Source: Liopterus haemorrhoidalis (lineage: Eukaryota > Arthropoda > Insecta > Coleoptera > Dytiscidae). From it: DNA of 64,000 nt. Below the pieces are notes generated by a model, which saw nothing but the letters and a program-made list of their open reading frames with translations, searched no databases and was not told the DNA's origin. The DNA lies in assembly GCA_963971575.1 (NCBI GenBank), contig OZ020616.1:36994306-37058305 (forward strand), in the 5' to 3' direction. Position 1 is the first letter of the stretch. Each line of letters begins with the position of its first letter. This document shows, piece after piece, positions 56,401 through 64,000 of this stretch. The position numbers and the translations under genes are program-made.

Positions 56401-59400
56401 ATAGGTAAATTAATTTATAACTATATAAGATTGTTACTTTATTGTTATGTTATTGTTATAGCACCTGAAGAAGCCAACAATGTTGTTGGTAAAACGTTGT
56501 GTTGTTTAAAATAAACGCTTCTTGTCCAAAAAGCGGAATGAAATTATTTCCTAATTCTACCATTACACAAATTGGACGTTAAATAACTATTCTTCTATAT
56601 AATAAAATTGATGAGCAGTGTAAATTTTCATACATTTCAGGGTTTTTGTTGGTATCTAGCTAGTAGTGGTGTACCGAATATCCGTAACTGTATTCGCGGA
56701 TGATCCGCAAAAAATAAAATTCCGTATTCGTTTTTCTAAGGCGATACACCGAATTAATCTACGTGATATCCGTTTAGGATCCGGAAACAGATATCACGTA
56801 GATAAATTCGAATTATCGTTTTTTGTATATAAACTTGTATTTAAAAATGCTCAAGGCAGTCTAAATTTTACTCTGACATTTAAATTGATGTTTAGTCGAA
56901 ATTCTCATTTCTCATTTAGTCGGTGTTTTCGAAGGGTCTAGTATACATTACATATTAGAGTAGGGTGACCATTTTCTTGAGAAAACAATGCGGGACGGAG
57001 CAAAAACAAAAAAGTTCCTCACCTCCCCAAACCCAAGTTAAGAACAAAAAAAAGGTCCTCACCTCCCAAATCCAAGTGAAGAGCAAAAAAAAGGTCCTCA
57101 CCTCCCAAATATAAGTAAAGAGCAAAAAAAGGTCCTCACCTCTCCAAATACAAATCAAGTGCACAAAAGTTAGAATTAAAAATGCGGGACATGTCATAAG
57201 GCGGCGGTGTCCCGCCTTATGATGTATGATTATCAAAATGCGGGACGAATTGTGACCCTATATTATAGTCAAATTAATTTAATCAAAGACGATGAGTGGG
57301 TGATTTTGAACTCAACTAAATTGTGTATCAGGAGGAGGACGTAATTTAATATATTGAAAAGAAAAATGCAAATATTTACACCCCCTTTTTTTCCTTCATT
57401 AAACAAGTAACAGTCTCCAGAAATTTATATTTTATTCTTCCACAAACAATAAACAATTAATTTATATATTTTCCCAAAAAATAAATAAATAAATAATTGT
57501 ATATAATACATAATTTTTGTTGCGGGGGGGGGGGGGGGGGGGCGATCGCCACCACTAAGTGAAAAAAATTGCGGGTTCATATTAAAAATAATAAAATTTG
57601 ATAAAGCTTTCATCTATCAACTGTATTTAATTACGAGATCAAGCTAGATTAGGGTGACCATTCGTCCCGCTTTTTGCGAGACTGTCCTGCATTTTGATTG
57701 GGTGTCCCGCATTAAGATGCGTTCCGCAAAAGTCCCGCATTCTAACATTTTGTCCCGCATTGTAACTTGTATTTGAAGACCTTGGATTTTGGGAGGGACC
57801 TTTTTTTTACTCTTCACTTGGATTTGGGAGGTGAGGACCTTTTTTTTGCTCTTCACTTGGATTTGGGAGGTGAGGAGGACCTTTTTTTGCTCTTCACTTG
57901 GATTTGGGAGGGGAGGACCTTTTTTTTGCTCTTCACTTATATTTGGGAGGTGACGACCTTTTTTTGCTCCGTCCCGCATTGCCTTCTTAAGAAAATGGTC
58001 AGCCTAAGCTAGATAGTTGTCCAATTAGCCAGTTTAACAATTGAAAAATAATAACATCAAAAATTCCGGTCCACATCAATGTGCAACCCCTCGATTACAG
58101 GATGATCGACAAAAAATTTTTTTGACAAAAATCTTGTTTAAATAAATAAATTTAAAAAATGTACTTTTCGTGCGTTAATATACGCCTTAGTAGCTTTCTT
58201 TTGATAACACAATAAATTTTGAATACAATGAAAATTTTTATGATACAAAGAATTCTAGATTTTTCAAAAAACTGAACTATGTCGGTCCCTATCAATGTAC
58301 ATATATTGTTTTGATATTTTTTTCAGATTTTTAGATCAATCCCTAATGAGGAAATAGGGCGTGGGACAAAGGTTGTTTTGACATTTTTAGCGAAACTCGT
58401 GTAAAAATATTTGTTCTTCATGTATATGTATTCCTCGGTGTACATTTATTTCTTCTTGTATAAACATTCATTTTTGAAGGTGATTGATGAAATCTTGATC
58501 TTCTAACACATTTTACTAAATTAAAATAATATCTTAAATTACAATTTTTGGATAATAACGACTAGTGCCCTTTTTGTTCAGAATGTAATTTATCCGGAAT
58601 AGATCAGAAAATTCGGATCCCCGAAATTAAATACTTTTTTATTTCCGCGTTTTCACCATCGTCATCTGCCTAAGACATACAACTAGTTTATCCATTTAAT
58701 CGTAATTGTAGCTCTGTTAATACCAAAGTTAGCTATGATGCCAAGTTAACTTTCAGTAATAGCCTGTAGACATAAGCTTGAATTATTTATACATTATTGT
58801 TTATTTATGTTTATATAAAATAAAACTTTTTAAATATTTTTTAAATATATATTTTTTTCTTTTGTTTCTAACACTTCCTGTGCTAACTTTAAATCTGTAG
58901 GATCTACAAATTTTTATTTAATTTATTTTTTTATGTATTTTAGGTTAATATAGAAAATGTTAGTTATAAAATTGTATAGTGATTATTTTTACAAACGAGC
59001 ATTTCTATAACACATAAGGGATCATAGGATAAGTAGCATAAGGGACATTGAGAAAAGTGAAAAACTGAGAAAATAAAACCTGCTGTGTTGGTGTAAAGCT
59101 ACTTGTACTAATATGTAACAGCAATAACTTTAAGCATTTACAGAATCTCAGTTGTTAATATAAAGTTAACTGACAGAAATGCACATTTTATGAAAAAGTA
59201 TAAAAATGTCACTTATACATACTATTTTTGCTGCTAAGCCTTTTACATGTCTTATACATGGGTCAATTCTGTGCAACCCGTAATGCGTTTCGTAACCAAT
59301 ATATAGGCATCACAAGGACCTGTGGACAATTGGTTGAAAATTACAGGTAAATATTATGGGTGCGCGCAGAATTGCGTATAGGTACCCGTAACAACTATAG

Positions 59401-60914
59401 ATTGCTTACAGAACGCATTACGGGTTACACAGAATTGACCCATTAGCCTATATAGTACCTAATTATAGTTTCTATACGGTTCTACAAAAAGTAAATGGAC
59501 ACCTCTCTAAAAGAATCAAACATCCTTTTAAGTGGAGCTGTTTCTATAGATGTACATGTATCCATTTGTTATTAATGGTACTAAAATGGTTAAATGATGC
59601 ACTTGGTATAGTTTCACAAATTGGTATATTAAACATGCTGACTGCAGTTTCGGTATGTAATACCAGCATCAAAGCAGCATGTTTAATAAACCAATTTGTG
59701 AAACTATACCAAGTGCATCAATTAACCGTTTACCTATATTCGAGTTGCACCAAGTAAAACTATCAATTATTCAATACATTTTACTCAGAGCCGTAGCAAC
59801 GCCCTGGCATTGGGGCAAGTGCCAGGGGAGCGAGGCCTGAAGGGCGCCATCGTTCGTTTTTGTTTTGATCATCACTGGTATTTTGGAAATGAGGACCTTT
59901 TTGTTTTTTTGGTTATCACTTGTATTTGAGAAGTGAGGATTTTTTTTTATGTCATCACTTTTATTTTCACCCACCTGTCTATTAAAATAAAAATTATGCC
60001 CTCCTTGAATAAAATGAAAAAAAATAAAAAGGGCATTATTAAGTATTTGCCAAGGGCGCCAAAAACATTGCTACGGCTCTGCTTTTACTAGGCAGTAGAA
60101 TGATTATTTCAATAAGACAACATACTCTACCTTAAACTATACTCGTTACAACCGGGTGCGAAAATATATCCAAAAAATTTAGATTTGCCCACTCAAAGAT
60201 AGACCTGCGGTGGATGTTTGTTGAAAGTGAAGGTTTTAAAAATGGTAGATATAAACAACATCTTTTCTACCTATGTTCAGTGAAAAATCGGATGAATCGT
60301 CGGATGAAAGCTAGACCAGTCGTAGAATACCTTAAGAAATTCTTCAAATTTGTTGGAAAGATTTCCCAGAAAAGCAAGTAGGGACCCAACCAGTAAAATT
60401 TAGTATGATAAAGTGTCCAGATACTTTTTGGTGGATAGTGTATAAGACTGAGGAGTCGTTAACAATTTTGTTTTATGAATAGGTGTCGAAAAGCTTAAAA
60501 AGCGCTTGTTTAAACCAATGCCAACTATAACATTGGACATAAATTGCTTTTTTGACAAAATTAGCATTTGTTTTCGCTTTTTGTACAAAATGTTTAAGCT
60601 TAATCTTGTGGATCGCAACAGGTTATCGTTTTGCTTATTTTCGAAGAGCTTCATTCAATCTTTCTGAAGGACTTTTGGGACAGATCTCAAATGTACATAT
60701 GCTGACATGTTGAGGAGTTGTGTTTGTTAATTGTTTGCGTTTGTTTGTTGCAGCATTTAGTTGGTTCGCTCTGTGCGAGTATATAATCGCATCGGCGAAC
60801 ATGGCGTTTCACATAACAGTGGTGATGGACTTTCCTACGGAACAGTTAGTAGTGTGCAATAGGTTATCAGAATTAAATGCACAAGCCCGGCCTGTTGGCT
60901 GGAAGCTTGAATGA
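50240..60914 (+). CDS. PGAP2: post-GPI attachment to proteins factor 2 (PGAP2/FRAG1 family), 5 exons
   Basis: PGAP2 is a multi-pass Golgi/ER membrane protein of the Frag1/DRAM/Sfk1 family, required in fatty-acid remodelling of GPI anchors. Exons: 50240-50410, 50474-50635, 50688-50793, 54711-54929 and 60754-60914. Junctions are GT..AG with matching phases, giving 272 residues (family about 250). The first membrane segment is LCLFTVSLPLVALFTCFVTA (about residues 20-44). Conserved blocks: DDIHETHCR, VYNIIPSISAVTGISPQRY, ALHIGPRFLIA, HMLSSI, GLVIFFLKHRLLCHD, CEYIIASANMAFH and FPTEQLVV. Intron 1 is only 63 bases. Introns 3 and 4 are 3.9 and 5.8 kb and full of MITEs. The stop is at 60912-60914. Confidence 0.95.
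50474..50635 (+). CDS. PGAP2: PGAP2 exon 2
   Basis: It encodes VYNIIPSISAVTGISPQRYL and RICIALHIGPRFLIASVYR. Phase 0 at both ends, donor GTAAGT. Confidence 0.93.
50688..50793 (+). CDS. PGAP2: PGAP2 exon 3
   Basis: It encodes KAFWWFDVSFWLNVIEISAL and GVTYISNRENY, a membrane segment. It ends in phase 1 at GTAAGT after a 52-base intron upstream. Confidence 0.92.
51826..52054. mobile_element. MITE with about 47-bp perfect inverted ends
   Basis: GGTGTGTTCGATTTGCACAT at the left and its complement at the right begin a perfect inverted repeat of about 47 bases, continuing through the CAGTAAACAGTAACTGC block. TA flanks both ends. It is 229 bp, mostly hairpin, and non-coding. The lack of differences between arms points to a recent insertion. 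It lies in PGAP2 intron 3. Confidence 0.85.
53258..53717. mobile_element. pogo/Tigger-like MITE
   Basis: The left end TACAATAATACTTCGTCACT and right end AACGGGGTATTACTGTA are inverted repeats of the TACAGTAATACCCCG type, with TA at the junction. Several GTCGAGTGGCGA units are found inside on both arms (53316-53332 and 53664-53675). It has no transposase. It lies in PGAP2 intron 3. Confidence 0.68.
53930..54625. mobile_element. possible hAT-like MITE
   Basis: GAGCTGAGCAAGCTATA at 53933 and TACAGCTTGCTC at about 54607 are short inverted blocks at the ends of a non-coding segment containing GTAACT/AGTTAC units. No target duplication was found. Confidence 0.3.
54711..54929 (+). CDS. PGAP2: PGAP2 exon 4
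   Basis: It encodes LHEKIFIIFMASSLTHMLSS and FITSLLSTAGLVIFFLKHRL, two membrane segments. Phase 1 at both ends. Confidence 0.93.
55252..55275. repeat. (ATT)n microsatellite
   Basis: About eight ATT units directly precede the Penelope-like inverted repeat. Confidence 0.9.
55270..56555. mobile_element. Penelope-like element remnant, inverted terminal copies
   Basis: The segments 55276-55565 and 56245-56550 are inverted copies of about 290 bases, differing at few positions. Each contains, in its outward part, CACCTGAAGAAGCCAACA..TGTTGTTGGT(G/T)AAAACGTTGTG-type sequence (given here in short form), which is the GAAGAAGCC..AAACGTTG pattern I associate with Penelope-like elements. The 680 bases between include a tandem pair (around 55870-55960 and 56095-56185). 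No reverse transcriptase is left. It lies in PGAP2 intron 4. Confidence 0.5.
56665..57345. mobile_element. inverted relative of the hAT-like MITE at 22187-22797
   Basis: The segment begins AGTGGTGTACCGAATATCCG and shares, in reverse order and orientation, the blocks GATGTTTAGTCGA, TTCGAA..GGTCTAG and TTTTGAACTCAACTAAATTG with the other copy. It is cut by the MITE at 56961-57260. Confidence 0.62.
56961..57260. mobile_element. AAAAGGTCCTCACC minisatellite MITE, copy 2
   Basis: The ends are TAGGGTGACCATTTTC and GAATTGTGACCCTA, with about four internal 40-45 bp units. The flanks TATTAGAG and TATTATAG (7 of 8) are a hAT-size target duplication. Confidence 0.85.
57523..57543. repeat. poly-G tract
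   Basis: A run of about 20 G occurs in DNA that is otherwise AT-rich, next to CGATCGCC. It could form a quadruplex, and its length in the assembly may be unreliable. Confidence 0.85.
57650..58006. mobile_element. AAAAGGTCCTCACC minisatellite MITE, copy 3 (inverted)
   Basis: The ends are TAGGGTGACCATTCGTC and GAAAATGGTCAGCCTA. AGCTAGAT is repeated exactly at 57642-57649 and 58007-58014. Internal 40-45 bp units are in the opposite direction to copy 2, 390 bases away. Confidence 0.9.
58015..59250. other. PGAP2 intron 4, AT-rich DNA without recognised features
   Basis: I see neither coding frames nor paired repeats in this stretch. Confidence 0.4.
59258..59442. mobile_element. MITE with about 32-bp inverted ends
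   Basis: ATGGGTCAATTCTGTGCAAC at the left pairs with GTTACACAGAATTGACCCAT at the right. The inner CCGTAATGCGTT and AACGCATTACGG also pair. It is 185 bp and non-coding. Confidence 0.75.
59578..59740. repeat. long near-perfect hairpin
   Basis: The arm TGATGCACTTGGTATAGTTT (59595 on) continues for about 47 bases and pairs with the segment ending AAACTATACCAAGTGCATCA at 59721. The loop is about 35 bases. Pairing extends outward through GGTTAA. See findings. Confidence 0.85.
59786..60081. mobile_element. hAT MITE
   Basis: The ends CAGAGCCGTAGCAACG and CATTGCTACGGCTCTG are inverted repeats. The flanks ATTTTACT and CTTTTACT agree at 7 of 8. The centre has GTCCTC-free but similar A/T-rich units (TTTGGTTATCACTTGTATTT). 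It also includes inverted AGGGCGCC and GGGCGCC blocks. Confidence 0.82.
60754..60914 (+). CDS. PGAP2: PGAP2 exon 5 (C terminus)
   Basis: It encodes WFALCEYIIASANMAFHITV and MDFPTEQLVV, the last membrane segment and a short tail, then TGA. Confidence 0.94.
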
Positions 60915-62090
60915 ATTCATCGCACAAATCAATAACTTCAATGATACCTAATTTTCCTTTTATTGGAAAAGTCAATAGTATTTTAATGGTACTTGACGAC
61001 TGAGCAATATATTTTTTATTATAAGAGTTTGTGTTATGAAATTAATACGTGACTAAAATTAAGAATATTGATAATATATCTGCGATATATAGAATGTTAT
61101 TTGAAATGATTGGACACAGGTCCCCTGCCTATAGCTTTGTTAACATTTTGTTCGGAAATGTTTACATTATGTAGGTACTTCTTGCTATGCACCTCTAGTT
61201 CTTCATATTTATATTGTTTGTAAGTTCAGTAGTTATTTTAATGTAAAAACTTTTCGTTTATATTAAATTAAATGAAATTGTATATTAACTGTGGTCTGTA
61301 TTTTCACTATGCAATTACTATCTTTATCTCTAGATTTTCACAGACCAGTCAGTTGTAAAATTTAATGACTTGAATAACAAGTTCGTAGTGAAAGATTCTT
61401 ATTTCATACTTCTAAAAGGTACTTAATACTCCCATTTTATTTTGTTTTATTGTTACAAATTTAAACAAATATCTTAAAATTACCTTGAACTTTTATTAAA
61501 TTTATGATATAATATTGCATGGAATGCTTGATATTTATAAGGATGTCTTTTTAGTCTTCCTCATTACTATTAGATGAATTTGAATGCAGTGTGAAAGATC
61601 ACTTACAATTAGTACAAAATGTTTTTGCAATAAGTTTATATTTTGTTGATCTCATTTTTAATGTGATACATAATTTATATGTTTTCAAATGAAAAAGAAA
61701 CTATTTATATTTCAAATATTAAAAATAAGATACATTGCCTCCTCTGATTTATTTTATTGTTTTAAGTTTTATGTTACAAATAACAGATATTTTACTGTAA
61801 ACACAAAGCTATATTAAAGTTTTGACTGTCAATACAAAATGAAAAATACATATCCAGAAAGAAATTAATAAATAATGCTTTTAAAAATTTTGTGGAACTC
61901 TATAAATTATATATTTGTGAATTTTGTTGATAAATCAGCCTTTGATTGTAATAACAACAAGAAAGTATTAAACTACATTTTTAAATCAAAATTAACATAA
62001 ACATTTTCGTTAAAAACCTTTTCATACTTTTAATTTTCCCGCTCAATAAGTAAAAATTGATAACACCTACCGAGAAAGTATTCAACCTGG
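60915..62090. other. PGAP2 3' flank, AT-rich
   Basis: This presumably includes the PGAP2 3' untranslated region. No strong poly-A context can be singled out among several AATAAA-like hexamers (for example near 61867). A short segment at 61335-61418 has an acceptor-like and a donor-like boundary but no recognisable protein. Confidence 0.4.
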
Positions 62091-62099
62091 TACCGAGAT

Positions 62100-62361
62100 G
62101 TCGCTACATGTCCACTTGTAACGAGTAAAAAGACTAACGGGGACGCTAGAAGAGTAGAGAGGGGAGGAAAACTGGCTTCTCCTATGAGAAGTTGTGTCAG
62201 CTCAGCATGCGCAATCCAGGTGCGCGCTAGTTGCGTGCGTTGTCTAGATTCTTTGTGCCATTCTTGGCATACCAAAAACAGATCAACTCTTCATATTTAC
62301 GGACCAAAATCCGTCCTAATTTCCAGCAAACTTGCCGATCAGGCGTCGTATTTCTTCTTTG
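62100..62361 (+). promoter_or_regulatory. candidate first exon/promoter of a downstream gene
   Basis: A less AT-rich segment with several CG dinucleotides ends at a consensus donor CTTTG|GTGAGTACT (62361/62362). A second, similar region around 62500-62640 contains CGACCGTCGGCGGCAGCAGA. No downstream coding exon is visible before the window ends, so this is a guess from composition and the donor site. Confidence 0.3.
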
Positions 62362-62649
62362 GTGAGTACTGAATAATCCTTTTACTGTTTTTAGACAATA
62401 CATGCAGTGTTATAGGCGAAATATGCATTAGAATGCCAGCAATGTGTCCACAATTCCTCCAATACTTTACATACTTGTCATGCTTGCCACTACTAACTTC
62501 CGGCGACCGTCGGCGGCAGCAGACTTTACAAATCCTTGTGAATTTTGTGTGGTTCGTTAACGGTTATATGTGTTATTACAGTGAAAATTACGTGATTCTA
62601 AGTGTGTATATTGATCGAAATAGTAAAGTGTTAGTGAAACAGTGATATG

Positions 62650-64000
62650 CTTCGGAAACAAGACGCTCAACGGTTGTTGTGTTTGTTTGAAGTTTGACGT
62701 AGACAGATGCAACCAACGATTTAATAAGTTTGTGTGTTGTTCAAATCTCACGTGCGGTTTTGTATTCATTGTTGTTTAAATCAATCGCGGTGTCCGCGCA
62801 CTCTTCATATATGTATTGTGTTTTCAAACAAATGATGAGTAAACGTTTCACTGTTTTGTAAACAACAACCTGTCAACCAGAAGCTGATAAGTTTAGCGGG
62901 AGTGCATCAGTGAAAAAATCGACAAATTAGTGATTTAAGGTTCAGTTTTTATTCAGGTATTGTGGATTTGTGGCACATTGTAGGTTTAAGTTCACTGCAA
63001 ACTATTTTTAATATGCACGTTGGAAATGTGAAAAGTGTAATTAAATTTTGCCAGGTGTTCAAAAAGCGTTAAGTTTAAGTGCTCGTTGAAATCAAAATTC
63101 ATATTAAAAGCAAGTTTTCAATTGATTGATATGTTCATTTAATTTTTATATTGTTTACCGTTACTGATTATATCATGTAAGTCGTGTAGTTAGTAGGTAA
63201 AAATAAGAAAGTTCAATAATATATTACCAAATGGTTAGTTACAAAGTGCAGTTCAACGTTAATATACTTCAAAACTTAAGTAAATGCGTAAACACAGTAG
63301 AAAGTTACGAAATGATAAAAAGTACCTACTGCACATGAATTGTTTATACTATCTAATATCATAAATATGAACTTTCCGTTCCTTACCGATAAACTAATTC
63401 GCGTAAAACTTTGTCTTATGACGTCCAAAAGTAACGTAAGCGTTATTAATTAAAATATTTGTATGGAAAACAAAAGTAACTTAAAATTTCCATTAAACAT
63501 TTCGAAAATTGATTTAAAAATCGAAGTATCGTTTAAAAGATAAAAATAAACTATATTTTTAAGTAATTAAGAACTGTTCCAATATTTTGCCGGCGGAAGA
63601 TTTTGGCGGAAAACTAGTATTATGTAATCAGTAATCAAATAAGTTTGGGTAGTTAACATTTCGAATTAAAACAAATAGGTATTATTACTAAAGACTGGAG
63701 AATGTTAGGCCCAGTGAAATAATTTCTATAAGGACGTTTGATTATTTTCCGCTTTTATTGCTTTATTGCTACTTAACCTAACAAATTCTGCGCCTTAATT
63801 ATTATACACCCTCACATTCAGTTACTCTTTCTCAGCTTAATACTATTTTTATAAGTAGTATGGACTGTAGATATGGCTCTAAAGAATTAAAATTTGGCAT
63901 GCATCTTTGCACATATATGAAAAACACTGGCATTTCGAAAAAAAAAAAAAACGCGCCAAAGTAATTATGTGTTTATGAAAACAGTAAATATTTTTGAAAG
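62650..64000. other. non-coding DNA to the window edge
   Basis: No open frame with a recognisable product, RNA gene or paired repeat was found. It may be the first intron of a gene extending to the right. Confidence 0.35.

Larger units (their letters stand above)
59478..60445. mobile_element. Tc1-like MITE or remnant with nested hairpin and hAT MITE
   Basis: CTACAAAAAGTAAATGGACA near 59484 and TGTCCAGATACTTTTTGGTGG-type sequence (shortened) near 60415 are imperfect inverted ends of the Tc1 kind (AAAAAGTxxxTGGACAC). Inside are the hairpin 59578-59740 and the hAT MITE 59786-60081. No transposase is recognised. Confidence 0.45.

Noticed and set aside
56955..57979. Long frames over the GGTCCTCACC minisatellite MITEs (80-111 codons)
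   Set aside because: They are low-complexity translations of the 40-45 bp repeats, present on both strands.

Overview
The window looks like animal nuclear DNA, most probably from an insect. It is AT-rich, its genes have many exons with GT..AG introns, it carries a eukaryotic tRNA-Trp, and about half or more of it is transposon-derived. No operon-like or bacterial features are seen. The order of insect cannot be settled by reading alone.

Five genes can be read. (1) 5139-6221 (minus): the first two coding exons of an unidentified gene, head-to-head with (2) PSMA6 (6851-7591, plus), the 20S proteasome alpha-6 (alpha1) subunit, which is intronless. (3) TBCK (9071-43487, plus): 12 coding exons reconstructed with every phase matching, giving an 831-residue pseudokinase + TBC (Rab-GAP) + rhodanese protein. 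Its introns span about 32 kb and are filled with mobile elements and a tRNA-Trp gene. (4) TALDO1 (46601-49650, plus): transaldolase, 6 exons, 360 residues. (5) PGAP2 (50240-60914, plus): 5 exons, 272 residues, a membrane protein of GPI-anchor remodelling. After 61 kb there is only a possible first exon or promoter of a gene lying further right. The genes are unrelated housekeeping functions (proteolysis, vesicle/TOR-linked signalling, pentose phosphate pathway, GPI anchors) and do not form a pathway.

The rest is a dense, nested transposon landscape: Tc1/mariner-type elements (including a decayed element with long inverted repeats whose D-E spacing is about 81 residues), hAT elements and hAT MITEs with exact 8-bp target duplications, a PIF/Harbinger-like MITE, pogo-like MITEs, fragments of non-LTR retrotransposons, a piece of Helitron helicase, a Penelope-like inverted repeat with a hammerhead-like core, and a tRNA-derived SINE. 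The most unusual block is 28155-34678. It is a DNA element with AATA/GGGGATA-type ends holding a Helentron-like insertion with three successive 5' ends, one 3' hairpin end, and a degenerate tandem array of about eight units of roughly 415 bp. A shorter relative at 22807-24252 keeps the same ends, a conserved 44-codon open frame, and a different Helentron-like insertion only about 7 bp from the first one's site.
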